Numbered from the stretch's first letter, positions 10,986-23,185 are shown. The stretch is 64,000 nt of DNA from Bathynomus jamesi (GCA_023014485.1 JAJOZX010001575.1:785001-849000); one strand, 5' to 3'. Made by a program: numbers and translations. Notes: a model not told the origin generated them from the letters alone.

Positions 10986-12660
10986 AACAACCTTGTCACG
11001 AAAGATAACATTGCACCCCTGGGGTTGGGGGATGGTACCTTATTCACCAGTAGTGATCCTCGCGTTTGTAACTGATTTGAGTGTCTTGGATCCCGGGTTC
11101 AAGCGTCTTGCCCACTCCGTGGGGAGTGAGTAGTAAAGAGTATGTGTCAGCGATTATACGCAAAGTGCCAACTGTAACAACACCAAAGAGATAAAATAAT
11201 TTACTCGAGATGCGGATCAAGTTTTTGCTCGGAACCATTTTCCTTTAACAAATTTTCTCTCATTTGAAGAAATAAATTCATTTGTAATTCTTTATTTACA
11301 AATATAAACAGAGTGTAAATGGAGGAGTACAGTGTCGTTATTACAACATATACTGTTATTATTATTACTGTATACATACTGTAAATGGGAAAAAATCACT
11401 GAAGCACCGTGCCCAGTTTAAATTTTAGTTTGGCTTCTACAGAAAACTAAAGAGAATGTACGAGTTTTGACCGCTCGCATGAGCCTTCTGATAACAAAAA
11501 TACTTCCTGCAGGAAGAAGCGTCCCGTAACTAATTGAAGTGACAAGGTCACTTGAATTAGTTACGGGACGCTTCTTCCTCACGGTGCTTCTTTCCCCATT
11601 TCATTCTTTGTCCAAGAATCCAAAAATTCGAAAATGGGAATTTTAAAGGAAGCAATTATCAAATCGATCCGTTTCCCAGTTCCACTGTATAGAATTTATC
11701 ACTTTAACTTATTTTTTTCGTAGAAAGTACCAAATCTGGAATTCCGACTTCGATTATTCCCATTTTCGGGACTGGGAGTGGCACCGGGTAGCGTGCGTGA
11801 TCTGCTGAATGACGATTGATTGTACATTTTCAATTTAATACTGGAGTAGTCCCATATCCCCATTACTTGAGGAATAAACGTAATAATATCCCGTATAAGA
11901 ACAGTGCCTCCTTCGTTGGCGCCACCAAGATTGGGTGATATGGGCGTAATAGCGTACGAATATTAGTAAAACTTAAGTAAGAATAACGGTTTCACCATCC
12001 AACTTTAGTGTTTGAATTTTATATCAAAAGTTTACGATTCTGGTGCAATTTTGCACTTTGTGAAAATACGAGTTCAAACAAATAGTTTAATAAAATGGTA
12101 ATTTCTGAAACTTTATATTTCTTATGGTTTCATAAATCATTTTTCGTGTGTGTGTGTGTGTGTGTGTGTTGTGTGTGTAAAGAAATAGAGCATAAAGCAA
12201 TTTTAAATATTCGCTTTTCTCTATTATTGAAACCCAAACTCGTGGATGGAGTTAAATGAAGGTTAAAAAAACCCAATAAATAAAAATTTCGGATTTGGAT
12301 CAATATCTGAATCTAGACCTGGATTGTCCCCTTCCCCCGTCGCCCCCCCCCCCCTCCGTCGCTTATTACAATAAAAAAGTAATGAACATTTTGCAGAAAG
12401 GCGAATATTAATTTTGGTGTGTGTGTGTTTGTGTGTTCATGAGTAAAATAAGATAAATAAAAATTGTGATTTTATTTTCAACTTTCGCCTTTTTAAAATA
12501 CGTAAAATTAAAAGTTATTCTGTCAAGGTCGAAATATCTCTAAACTTTTAAAATAAAAAAAATATTTACCCAACTTTTATTAACTTTATGATAATTTCCC
12601 TTAAAAAAAAACTTCGTTTTCTTTTGAAGAATTAAGTAAACACACACACACACACACGTT
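10986..12660. other. intergenic, no gene seen
   Basis: Apart from the hairpin at 11511-11579 and (GT)n near 12150-12178 I see no homology. Short minus-strand open frames such as 11044-11238 show no family features. Confidence 0.5.
11511..11579. repeat. near-perfect 33-bp-arm hairpin
   Basis: AGGAAGAAGCGTCCCGTAAC... (11511-11543) is the reverse complement of 11547-11579 with a single mismatch and a 3-nt loop. Further out, GAAGCACCGTG (about 11400) and CACGGTGCTTC (about 11580) also pair. Confidence 0.9.
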
Positions 12661-12666
12661 TATATA

Positions 12667-12990
12667 CTGGGTGATTCCAAATGATCTTCCCTATTTTAAA
12701 CATTTATTATGAAAAAACTAACAAAGCTACAGCGAAAAGCGAGATATACAAACAAAGAAGAACTCAAAAAGTTTTATTTACACGAGCTATTGAAGTTCAA
12801 TATGAGCTCCTTTTGTAGCTCTGCAAACATCAAAGCGGTATTCTGTTTCCCTCCATACTTTTTGTAGCATATCATACGGAACTTTTCTAACAGCCTCGCG
12901 TATCCTTTCCTTCAAATGTTCCAAAGTTGTTGCCATTGGTGGAACAAAAACTTTATTTTTGACATAGCCCCAGAGGAAGAAGGCATCATA
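12667..12990 (-). pseudogene. mariner/IS630-like transposase C-terminal fragment
   Basis: Minus-strand translation gives LWGYVKNKVFVPPMATTLEH, a conserved LKERIREA segment and a stop near GAHIELQ. This is the usual C-terminus of arthropod IS630/mariner-like transposases (FLWGY-K---Y---). The downstream AAAATAGGGAAGATCATTTG may be the adjoining terminal repeat. The 5' two thirds, including the first catalytic Asp, is missing. Confidence 0.65.
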
Positions 12991-13188
12991 TGACTACATA
13001 AATATATTGTATACAATTTTTATTCATCATATTTGTTCATTTTTTTACATTTTTAAATTTTTTTAGCTCTGATGATAGAATTGAATTTTCTGAAACGACT
13101 TATTAATAAACATGTATCAGTGTACCACCTTCTCGTCCTCTTATTCCTCAATAAGTTGCGGTTCCCCAAGAACAAACCCTTCAACCAA

Positions 13189-13264
<76 letters not shown>
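13189..13264. repeat. (GT)n(TA)n(CA)n compound microsatellite
   Basis: GT run, about 25 TA units, then ACACAC. The run is nearly palindromic and yields false IYIYIY open frames on both strands. Confidence 0.95.
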
Positions 13265-13447
13265 GGAATAATACGCATGACGTTTTTATATGAACCAAAA
13301 TTGTTCATACACGAAGTTGAAGCCAGGACCCCTTGAGTAAGAATCGTAAGCATTACCACCCTACTACGACGCGATAAAAGTTAGCACAGCCTGTCATATA
13401 CTGTATTTAAATAACCTAGAAAACGCATTACGCTTCCGCGTCTACAT

Positions 13448-15759
13448 TAGAGATGGAACCCAGTTTTTAACCGGTGATGAAAATTTTTAATCATCACCGA
13501 AACCGACGATAAGAACCGGTTTCACATTTTTGCGCGAGTCTCCGATCACTTTGGTCCATTTTCTATGAAACAAACGTTTCCAAACGTTTACAAAACATAG
13601 TAATTACGTTTTGCATCGTTTCTTATCGTTTTTTGTTTGTTTATAAGTGTAAATAATTGATGCTTCAGTCTTGAATGTTATGTGGATGATTGCACATTGA
13701 TCAGTTAAGATTCTAAGATTTAATACTCCATCATGTCAAAGAAATCAAATGCTTGGTATCATTTCACTCGTAAGAACAAAGAAGAAGCGGAGTGTATGAC
13801 ATGCCACAAAGTTTTAAAGTGTTGTGGAGGTTCTACTTCAAGTTTATCATCCCACATGAAAAATATTCATGGCATAAACATCGACCAGATTAATTAGCCA
13901 TTGAAGAAACGAAGAACAGTGGAAAAGTTTGTGCAAAAAAAAGTCCATAGAAGAGGAAATTTCGAAACTTGCGCGTGTAGATGGGCTGAGTTTCCAATCA
14001 ATTGCTAAATGTGAATTCATTCAAGAAAGCCTAAGAAAGATAAAATACGACAAGCCTCATCCAACTTCCCATAATGGTGTCAGAAAAATGGTGCTTAGTT
14101 TTTATGAGAAAAAGAAACATGAATTGGTCAACTACTTCAAGGATATAGTAATATTAATGTTCATGATGAAAATCAACATTGGTCTCTTGGTCTCATGAAA
14201 ATAAAGGGTTCTCTCGATAGCACCAAAACTATTGCAATCGTTAGGAAAAGCTTGGAAGACTTTGGCTTGGACCTAGATAAGCATATCGTGGGTTGCACCA
14301 CCGACGGTGCCTCAGTAATGGTCAAATTTGGAAGAGAAATGGTACCTGATCACCAGCAATGCATTGCACATGCTATACATCATCTCGCGGTTTTGGATAT
14401 CTTGTAATAAAAAACTGCTGAAAATTCAGTTGAAGGGGAAAGTGACCCTACCCCTGAAGATGAAGCCATCGAAGAAGATGAACACTCTGCACATGAGTTA
14501 AGCGAAGATGAGTGTGAAATTTTATGCATTGATACAATTTTTGACTCCGACATAGATGACGTAATTGTTCTTCCAAAACTTCGAGAAGATTACTTAAAAG
14601 TAATAAATAAGGTGAGAAAAATCTGCCGCATATTTCGAAAGTCGCCTTTGAAAAATGAGAGAGTGCAGGATTTTGTCAAAGATGAATTTAATGGAAAGGA
14701 AATGAAGCTTATCCTTGACTGTAGAACGAGGTGGAACAGTCTTTTGGCCATGATAGAAAGATTTTTAAAACTCAAAAATTGCATTCCAAAGGCCCTCAGA
14801 GTGATACGCTCAACGGAGACGATTTCAGATGAAGAATGGAATGCTCTTAAAGAGCCTCTTTGACACGCTTCGTCCACTGGAAATTGTTTTGAAGGGACTC
14901 TGTTCCGAAGATGCAAATTTGCTCAAAGCTGAATCTTCCATGAAGTTCATTTTGGATAAATTTGAAAGCAAAAACAATCCTTTAGCTTTTGAGCTACGTC
15001 AGTGTCTCATTGATCACTACTCATCGAGAAGACAAAAAGAAGCTATCGCCTTGCTGAGTTTTCTCCACAATCCCGAGGTCTTGAAAAATGAATCATCAGC
15101 ACCGTTCCTCTTCCCTTCAAGACAAGCACTTAAGAAGTATGCGGATCATACATTTAAGAGGCTTTTTCCAGAAGCTTGCCAGATTTCAGAAACAGACGAC
15201 CGAGTCCAATCAATTGCTTCGAAACTCGAAGATTCACAATGCAGCTCAGGTCGTAAAGTAAATGATGATCAACTTATGAACGAGTACATGTGTGAGATGA
15301 ACAAACTGAAAATGAAACCCAAGAAAGATTCTTCTGAAACCTTTGACGTAAACAATGAATTCAAATATTTTGAAGCTACTTTGAATAGAAGCGAAAATTT
15401 GGATCGAATGTACGAGGCGTTGTTTACAATAAAAGCCAGCAGCGTAGAGTCCGAGAGTGTGTTTTCAGCTGCTGGTTTATTCGTCACAAAGATTCGATCA
15501 AGAATGTCAGATCAGACACTTAATGCTCTTTGTTTCCTCAAGTGTTATTTCAAAAATCAAGTTCGATAATAAACTTTTTAATTCAAATGTTACACATAAC
15601 TTGATTGAATCAATTAAAACCTTATTTCTGTTTAATATTTTGATCATTTACCTCCCTAAAAAGCATACAGAATCCCATCGGTGAAAACCGGTAAAAACCG
15701 GTTTTAGAATATAGCGACGGTGAAAACTGGTTTTACACTCCGGTTATTTTCCATCCCTA
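13448..15759 (+). mobile_element. hAT transposon, 2.3 kb, inactive
   Basis: The left end TAGAGATGGAACCC and reverse-complemented right end TAGGGATGGAAAATAACCGG share a short TIR. Subterminal AACCGG motifs occur repeatedly at both ends. GTCTACAT (13440-13447) and GTCTAGAT (15760-15767) form an 8-bp target duplication with one mismatch. It encodes a decayed BED-finger hAT transposase on the plus strand. Confidence 0.85.
13733..15569 (+). pseudogene. hAT transposase (BED zinc finger, hAT dimerisation)
   Basis: Starts at ATG 13733 (MSKKSNAWYHFTRKNKEEA). A BED-type finger (CMTCHKVLK ... SHMKNIHG) ends in a stop at 13895. Later blocks give LARVDGLSFQSIAKCEFIQ (from 13960), the catalytic-core segment VGCTTDGASVMVKFGRE with an HAIHHLAV motif (14280-14400), an acidic linker, and RTRWNSLLAMIERFL (14720-14765). 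The C-terminal block ends with ASSVESESVFSAAGLF and RSRMSDQTLNALCFLKCYF, the dimerisation domain. Frameshifts or stops near 13895, 13930, 14170, 14405 and 14850 break it. The domain order is that of ZBED-like hAT transposases. Confidence 0.85.
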
Positions 15760-15775
15760 GTCTAGATGCATTTTA

Positions 15776-15845
15776 GGCGTCGTAGTGTGGTGGTAGTGTT
15801 CGCGACTCTAACTCTAGAGGCTGCGGGTTCAAATCCTGGTGGGGG
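15776..15845 (+). repeat. tRNA-like SINE head
   Basis: Contains TGTGGTGGTAGTGTTCGCGA (A-box region) and CGGGTTCAAATCCTGG (B box). The acceptor arms do not pair, so I read it as a tRNA-derived repeat and not a working tRNA. It lies just outside the hAT element's right target duplication. Confidence 0.5.
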
Positions 15846-16126
15846 GAATTTTATTTATATACTCGTATATTATGAATGGATAGAAAAACGCCTGGTCAGT
15901 AAGTAAGTAAGTTTACTAAATGCTGAAGTTGAAGCCACGCAGCTTCCTCTTCCCTCAAAATAGTTAGAAAGAGACAAGTCCGATTTCGAGTTGAAGAGAA
16001 AACCTTAATATGAAGGCTTGAAACTTCCTATTGGCGTATATTTCATACTTTTCTTAAATACGTAAGTTTGCGCACGCAGACGACCTACACACACCACACA
16101 CATTTTGTGAAGTAATTTTATTACTG

Positions 16127-16130
<4 letters not shown>

Positions 16131-16213
<83 letters not shown>
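16131..16213. repeat. (TC)n microsatellite, ~83 bp
   Basis: About 41 perfect CT units, producing a false Arg-Glu repeat frame on the minus strand. Confidence 0.95.
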
Positions 16214-16218
<5 letters not shown>

Positions 16219-16477
16219 ATTAATAATAAGGACGTTGTCAGAATGAAGTATTAGAATTTCCACCATTTTACGGATATTGAACATGCATTTGACCATAAAA
16301 GCAATTTGTAAAAATCCATTCTGAAAATATGAAGTGGATATTAATTGAATGTCAAATTTAAAAAAAATAAAAAAAAATTGTTACATTAAAAAAAAAACTT
16401 TCCAAAATTAATCGTTACAAAAATATCGTTAACCCTTTATTGTTCTTAAAATCTTCATTTGAGATATCATTCATAGC

Positions 16478-16912
16478 CAGGGTTCTCAAGTCTAAAAAAT
16501 AAAAATCAGAATTTCAACTCCAAAAAATAAGAATAATTTTGTCGCAAAAAATAAGAATAATTTTGTCGCAAAAAATAAGAATAGTTCTCTCGCAAAAAAC
16601 AAGAATAGTTCTCTCGCAAAAATTAAGAATAATTCTGTCGCAAAAAATAAGAATTAATTTTGTCGCAAAAAATAAGAATTAATTTTGTCGCAAAAAATAA
16701 GAATTAATTTTGTCGCAAAAAAAAAAAGAATTAATTCTGTCGCAAAAAATAAGAATTAATTCTGTCGCAAAAAATAAGAATTCTGTCCCAAAAATTAAGA
16801 ATAGCCATAATATATGGTTAACATTTTATTCTGATAGACAAATCAAATGAAAAATTGTCAAAATTAAGAAATAACAAATTTTTCTTAGAAATAAAGACAT
16901 TTGAGAACCTTG
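16478..16912. mobile_element. hAT-type MITE filled with a tandem repeat
   Basis: The left end CAGGGTTCTCAAGTCT matches reverse-complemented right end CAAGGTTCTCAAATGTC. TTCATAGC before and TCCATTGC after agree at 6 of 8 positions. The interior (16500-16800) is about 13 units of a 22-26 bp repeat, AAAAAATAAGAATTAATTYT plus GTCGC. Confidence 0.65.
16500..16800. repeat. 22-26 bp tandem repeat
   Basis: Units AAAAAATAAGAATAATTTTG+TCGC gradually change to a longer form with ATTAATT, showing stepwise expansion within the MITE. Confidence 0.85.
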
Positions 16913-17801
16913 TCCATTGCCCCCTCCCCCCTCCCAAAAATCACTGTAAAGATATAATTAAATCCTTGTACTCCATTTTAAAAAATGAAAAACAAACAAA
17001 TGTACACTGAACTGAGTAATGCAGACGCAAGGTTGCTTTGGTGTGCGAGGTTGGGTCACTCATTGCGATAGGGTGAGCCTGAATGTAAATATCATAAGAT
17101 AAAATACAAATGATCTAAAAAAAAAAGGCTTTTTATATATATTTTATATTTTCCGACTCGAAATTACAATATGTCTTGATTTTTTATTCGCTCCCCTCTA
17201 TCGAGTCTTCGCGCCCCCAGTTTGCGCACCCCTGTACTACACTGTAGTGTTTGGTTAAAGTGGACGTTTATATAAAAATTGAAAAATCAAAAGTCGTTTG
17301 GTTTTTTATGTCCGGTTAGGTTAGGTTAGTTAAATCAAAACATTGCCGAGATTGATAGCATTATGACGTCATGGAAGTTTGGAATTGTGATGGAATTTAT
17401 TTATTTATGTATTATTATTATTAATAATAATAATAATAATAATAATAGTGTAGTAGTAGTATTGGGTAATTAAATCCTCAGTCGTTTTTCCTTAAAAATT
17501 CCTGACCTAACTCTCTATTTTCTGAGTTACCCTGTTTTTATACAAAATAAAAGGTTCACTTTCATCATATAACCTGTTGGGGAAATATCTAAATAGACGT
17601 TACTCTATTCTTTATGTTCCATATGACCCTCATTAAAAAACTACCCCAACCTTTATTGAAGAGGGGAGATGATGATTTTTTGGGGGTAAACGGAAAGAAA
17701 ATAATTACTGAAACAATAAATTTTCTTTCATGTTTGCACCAGCTACAAAAAATTCGACATGAATAACAATGGGAGTCGGTCTGCATCTTAACAAGGACAC
17801 A

Positions 17802-17806
<5 letters not shown>
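16913..17806. other. intergenic, no gene seen
   Basis: Holds a C-rich patch at 16918-16936, a CAGTTTGCGCACCCCTG motif at about 17218 that resembles one end of a hAT element with no partner found, TAATAA repeats near 17410-17460, and (TC)n at 17807-17854. Confidence 0.5.
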
Positions 17807-17859
<53 letters not shown>

Positions 17860-17879
17860 ATATATATAAATTAAATGAA

Positions 17880-20440
17880 AATGTTTATTGGCAGATCATT
17901 AGTCCATGTGACAGATATTAATAATACAAACTGACAACAGAATACAATGAAAATTCAAATACTTAGGATAGAAATGCAATTAATGAAAAAACTAATGTCG
18001 AAGGTAAGTGGAACTACAGACAAACGTTTTCATACCTGAATTCTATAGCTTAGAAGACATATGACAGGACCAGGGGCCGACTGACAGCAACCTTGGCATA
18101 ATGAGGTCCTGGGCCCCTTGAAATCCGATTTTTTTCGTATTACAGTTCGATTAGACACTTGATCGAATTGTGAACACTCTCACTGTTTTATGATGACTGC
18201 GGGCCTGGGCCGCGGGCCCCCTAATGGCCCGGGCTCTCGATCCATACCCGATTGCCCGACCGCTCAGTCCGCCCCTGGACAGGACTGATGAATAGCTTGG
18301 GTAATCGGGTTGGCTGATTTTTAATTCTTTGCATTAGACTGTATTGAGCACGTCTTGTTATCTCCGGGAAATTCGAGACATTGTGGTTAGCAAATATTTG
18401 CGTAGCTGAACACTTCAGATGTAATTTATGTTGGAGTGTAAAAGATCTGTTGTATTGAAAATTTAGGGTTCTGCCAGAGCCTATTTTATAATTCATCGAG
18501 AATTGCTGTCCATATATATTAGTTCAGAAGGTACGAAAGTGTGTCTCTTTAGCTTCACCTGTACAGAACTGGAAGTTCCTTATAGTCATATTCGCTTTAG
18601 CACAGAGGCTTCGATATTGTTTTTTTATATCGGAGTCATCATTCAAGGAGCTGGTGATAATTTGACCCAAATACTTTACTTCTTGTACTTCCTCTTTTTT
18701 CACCTCTCATTTTGAAACTAATATTAGCTGCCTGATTAGAGCTTTTGTGGTGGAATTGCATAACCTTAGTTTTTGTAACATTAAAAAGAATATGTTTCTG
18801 CGAATATAATTTGCAGACTTTTAGCAAACAATCCAGACCTTTAGCAGAAAGACTTAACATTATATCGTCCGCATAGACTAAGTTATATATCCTCGTATTA
18901 TCTATACAACATCCAACTATTGCCTCACTACTGACTCAATTAATCCATCAATATACACGTTAAACAGTAGAGGAGAGAGCGAGGAGCCTTGCCTCACCCC
19001 GCAATAGGAACTAAAATATTCTGATAGTACACTGCTCGCTCAACCGTAACAAATTGGTTGGTATACTAAAATTTCGATAAATTTAATATGTATATAGGAA
19101 CTTTCCTGTCCTCTAGTTTTTTAAATATAGTATTGTGGGTCACTCTATCATGTGCCTTACTTGTATCTAGGAAACAGATGTAAATAGTTAAATTAGGCTC
19201 AGTTTATTTAAATACGAGTATAATTTTTTTCACTACATACAGTAGATCAATTGAGTGGGACTTTTTCAAACGAAGGTGATTAGGAAATGTCCATAAATAA
19301 TCATTTAATCGGCGTAACAAGAGTTTCTCTAGTAGTTTCGAGAAGCAGGAGGCAACAGCAATAGTCCTGTAATTATTGCTGGACAGAATGCCCCCATACA
19401 TATTTTTGCCAAGGGACAAGATATATACCCTCATAAACTCTTCAGGGATATAACTATAAGCAAGTATGGCTGAGAAGAGTAATGAGATATGGAGAAACAC
19501 CACGTCATTGGCATATTTTAAGTGCTCATTCGATCCATAATCTATTCCTGAAACAGAACCAATCTTTAACTCTTTAATTCGACTCTTAACTTTAGGAACT
19601 GATATTAAAGTATTTTCCCTGGGCGCTCCCACGGGCGTTTCTCTACAGCCTATCTTAAGATTAACCCTACTGACACTGTTTGAATAGTGGTTTTTCCACA
19701 GTCTTGCAGTTTCTTCCCTGACACCCCATCGATTGTTGGTGGGAGGGCATTTTTGACATTATTTTCATTCTTCACGAATTTCTAAAAAATTTTATTATCA
19801 TTATTTAAGTTAGCTTCACAGGCTTTTGATGTTCAAATAGAATTTTCGTGTTTATGTCGCCTTATGGCTGCTTTATAATGACCCCTACTTCTACACATAT
19901 TCATGTAAACAGGTCCTAATTTGGGTTTACCATAAAGGCACCATAAATCGTAGGCGTCTTTCGATTCCTTCTTCAGAGGGGCAATAAAATCATTCCATCA
20001 AAGAATAATCTTAGTATGATATAGTGATATGATTTAATCAGGAGTCTTCCTGCTTCTCTTAACAGGGATACTATCTTCACTATTGCCAATTTAACGCATT
20101 TCGCGCTAGATCTAGCGCTAAATTGGCAATAGTGACTATCTTATTATAATACCTATCTATGAGTTTACAGTGAGAATCTTTTGAACAAAGATTACTACAG
20201 GCAAGATGCAAAATTTCTAAATTATTAAAGAGGTGACCTGTTCTGTCTTTATATTTTATTCTCTCTTGCATATTAACGACCAATCGACGCGATTATTGTT
20301 ACCTATTGAATTCTTATGCCGTGTTTCACATAATTTAGTAAAATTAATTAATAATTCTAGGGGTGTATGATCAGAAAGAATGAAATCATTGAAGGGTTCT
20401 GGTTTCCCGGGTGTTTCGGTAAACCGTCCATTGACTCGTC
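17880..20440 (-). pseudogene. CR1/Jockey-like LINE ORF2 remnant
   Basis: Read from 20440 downwards: an endonuclease end with SDHTPLELLINF (near 20380), a non-coding-looking middle, then RT motifs. These are SGIDYGSNEHLKYA...IPEEFMRVYILSLGK, NNYRTIAVASCFSKLLEKLL (19630-19320), CGVRQGSSLSPLLFNVYIDG (near 19000) and the catalytic LVYADDIMLSLSA (near 18870). MNYKIGSGRTLNFQYN and later C-terminal-like segments follow to 18220. Stops and frameshifts are frequent, and a 207-bp MITE interrupts the tail. It is a dead non-LTR retrotransposon; clade assignment rests on general RT features only. Confidence 0.75.
18071..18277. mobile_element. hAT-type MITE, 207 bp, perfect target duplication
   Basis: Begins CAGGGGCCGACTGACAG and ends CTCAGTCCGCCCCTG. 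It is flanked on both sides by GACAGGAC (18063-18070 and 18278-18285), a perfect 8-bp target duplication. It is inserted in the LINE remnant, so it is younger than that copy. Confidence 0.9.
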
Positions 20441-20899
20441 CGTGGGTTGGTGCGTGACGACAAACACACCCACACTCAGGATGCTAACGTGACCAATAAT
20501 GCTTTTAAACTATTAGTCCAATTTTTACTACTAAACCCCACAACTAAGTATATTAATGTCATCCGCGGTGGCCTGCGTGTCTCCTACCAGGGGAGGGAGG
20601 GGAACTACCCGCCAAGTAGCATATATATATATATATATAGCTGAATAAAACCCCGGGATTTTTAAGTTGTAAACTACTTGGGGTTCTTGGTTTTTACGAG
20701 TAGAATATAAAACTGTTTTTTCTCTCGGATTTTTAAAAATTTATTTATTTATTTCAAAGGCAAACTTTTTTAAATTAATTGAAATATGCAACAAAAAATG
20801 CATTACAATAGGTCATGATTATTCAATTTCTTTGAGGAAATAATATTTATTGTTTACAATGTTTAAATTCTGCATATTGCATATTTTAGTACTCGTATT

Positions 20900-20990
20900 T
20901 CAAGACTTGAGGTTAAAAGACGTTTGGGTCTGTTTAGTTAGTTGGATGGGGAACCGCACTCTGAAAACTGTCTGCTGCGTGTTACTTTAG
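20900..20990 (+). repeat. 5S-rRNA-derived SINE fragment, copy B
   Basis: GACTTGAGGTTAAAAGACGT then TTGGGTCTGTTTAGTTAG and TTGGATGGGGAACCGC align in order with the 3' two thirds of arthropod 5S rRNA (GATCACCGAAATTAAGC-GCGTCGGGC--GGTTAGTACTTGGATGGG-GACCGC). Confidence 0.65.
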
Positions 20991-20999
20991 ATTCGGGCG

Positions 21000-22140
21000 G
21001 AAAAAAGGGACTGAACCTACTGTACTTTGTAAAGTGCCTAAAGGGTATGTATATTGTAAGGCGACAGTAGATAGTAGGGCATTGGTAGATTAGTAGGGCG
21101 ATAGTAGTTAGAGAGCAGCTAAAACGGGTTATCTTCCTTTGGAACTAGGTGAAAAATACAAAGTGTACATTTTTAGTGATTAAAGAAAACTTCTCGATGT
21201 ATTCTCAGGTGTACTCTGTGTACTTCGGTCTGCAGAGTGTATTCTTTACATACTTTAAACCCACAGTACATTTAATCTTTTTTTTTCCGCTCGGCTCTGA
21301 GGTACACGCAGGGGACAGTTTTTTATAGTACTTTCCCGTTGAAAGTATTTCAGTATCTTGGAAGATTTTTAGTTTAAATTTAGTTGCATTGAGAAACAGG
21401 AAAATGGTAAATGAGCCCTGTAAAGCCACGAGCGCATTAGGGCACTTTCTATCGCACCATTTTGTAAGATTTTAGGCCTGGGGGTCTGTATGCCTGGGGG
21501 TCATACAGACCCCCATGGTTCCAACAACGTAAGTAAATTGAAGCTTCCTGACGAGAGTTAACATTTACACCTCTTATACCCTGCTTAGGGCCTATACACA
21601 CACACACACACGATCATCACTCACACACGATCATCACTCACCCTCGTACTGCATTCAGATTCCAATGAAATTAATTTTGAATCGCGTCTCAATCATGATG
21701 TTAATCCTATTCATTTACACAATGGAAGTCAGTAAGTCTCATTCCCTTCACATTCGTATTGATATCCTGCATTCTTCAAAGGGAACGCCTTTATTGTTCA
21801 CATCTAAAGTCATAATGTTCCAGACGGGTCTCGAATGCAGGACCTTCAAATTTGCACTAAGGCCAATAGTAGCCAATACTTGAATTCAACTTTTCCATAA
21901 TTTTGAACGAAAGCTCAAATTGTGAATTTTGAACTAATCATCATTTTGGTAAAAAGTAACAGCCAGAAAGCTTTTTTTCCCACGTTGTTGGGGTGAGTGT
22001 GTACCCCGAACGTCACCTTCAACCTAACCCAGGAGCCAGCGGTCGGAAGCGAACCAAAGCCTCACCGCTCAGTGTCCGTCACTGTAACCACTGTGAGGTA
22101 GCAGTTACTGTTTTATACATTTTCTTTTAATTGAATAAAA
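21000..22140. other. intergenic, no gene seen
   Basis: Contains a small hairpin near 21480-21520 (GGGGGTCTGTATG ... CATACAGACCCCC), a CA run near 21597-21612 and two ACACGATCATCACTCA repeats. Open frames here show no family features. Confidence 0.5.
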
Positions 22141-22161
22141 GCTTTCGTAAGTCGAGATCAA

Positions 22162-22310
22162 TCGTGACCACGTCCCAATACCGCTTCGCATTAGATCAGC
22201 GAGGTTAATCGACGTTGGGCCTGTTTGGTAGTTCGATGGGTGACTGCCCTCCGCATTCAGATGATGTAGCGACGTGTAGATGGTTGGAATCCCACGTCAT
22301 ACGACCCTGG
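22162..22310 (+). repeat. 5S-rRNA-derived SINE, copy C (most complete)
   Basis: The 5' half GTGACCACGTCCCAATACCG and the 3' half GATCAGCGAGGTTAATCGAC, GTTGGGCCTG and TAGTTCGATGGGTGACTGCC follow the 5S rRNA order over nearly its full length, with many changes. A tail GATGATGTAGCGACGTG ... GGAATCCCACGTC follows, shared with copy A, and then (TA)n. Confidence 0.75.
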
Positions 22311-22335
22311 ATATATATATATATATATATATATA

Positions 22336-22406
22336 GGGTGTCCCAAAAAAACTATATACTCATATATATGATGCTATAAAGAGTATATAGTTTTTTTGGG
22401 ACACCC
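22336..22406. mobile_element. 71-bp palindromic mariner-type mini-element
   Basis: GGGTGTCCCAAAAAAACTAT...ATACTC (26 nt) is repeated exactly as its reverse complement across a 19-bp centre. The GGGTGTCCC end is the same terminus as the mariner-like element at 36067. TATA on both sides is compatible with TA target choice. Confidence 0.75.
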
Positions 22407-22410
22407 TGTA

Positions 22411-23154
22411 TATATATCTTTTAGGGCACAGATTGTTCACATTAAAATCTTTGGTAGAAAATAGAGGTTTCACTATTTCACAAAGCACCGCTCAACTCGT
22501 ACACCATTGAGGGTACGAGCAGCTCGCATCATCATTGACAAGCATATAGAAAACGTAATGACGAGGCTTCAGTACGTGGTTCATCACCACTGGAAGCAAC
22601 AGTGCTTTGAGTTATAATAATCGAATGAACAGTGTGACCCATAATCATTTCCTCGCTTGTATCGTTAGTTTGCATTGCGGATACTCCTTGTTTTACTGGT
22701 CCGGGTGTATAATGCATCAGGAACAAGATGCACCGTAAGTTTATTTCCTCTCCGAAGCAACGCAGATGCACCCCTTCTAATGGCAAATACGTTCATGTCA
22801 CCTGAGGCTTGCTCTACACAAACTGAATGCTGAATTCTCAATATTCTCAATATCCGCAATTTCGAATCCTCACGACTGCGAGACTCGGTTTCATTGAATT
22901 CATACGTTGTATTTATTTCTCAAAAGTATCGAATTAAAATAAGATTTTATTTTGCTTTACTCTTCATTCCATTACATCTTTGTAATTTGTGAAGGAGGCC
23001 AAATGTTTCGTGGGCGAGTTTAAAATGGTTACTGGTAATTGTTAGGTTTTTCTATACACAAACGTTTTATTGTTAGGTTTTTCTATACACAAACGTTTTT
23101 AACCTAATCTTGTTAAAAATAAAATTATAATCTGACTCCACCCAACTTACTGTA

Positions 23155-23155
<1 letters not shown>
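22411..23155. other. intergenic, unrecognised open frame on the minus strand
   Basis: Minus-strand frames near 22859-22532 read MRILRIQHSVCVEQASGD and then RRGNKLTVHLVPDALYT. I recognise no family. A 31-bp direct duplication (ATTGTTAGGTTTTTCTATAC...) sits at 23038-23099. Confidence 0.35.

Positions 23156-23185
<30 letters not shown>

Noticed and set aside
15776..15845. Functional tRNA gene
   Set aside because: A- and B-box-like blocks are present, but the acceptor arms do not pair and the anticodon arm is poor.
16005..16220. Arg-Glu repeat protein
   Set aside because: Translation of a (TC)n microsatellite.
17218..17234. End of another hAT element (CAGTTTGCGCACCCCTG)
   Set aside because: No matching inverted partner or target duplication could be found within reach.
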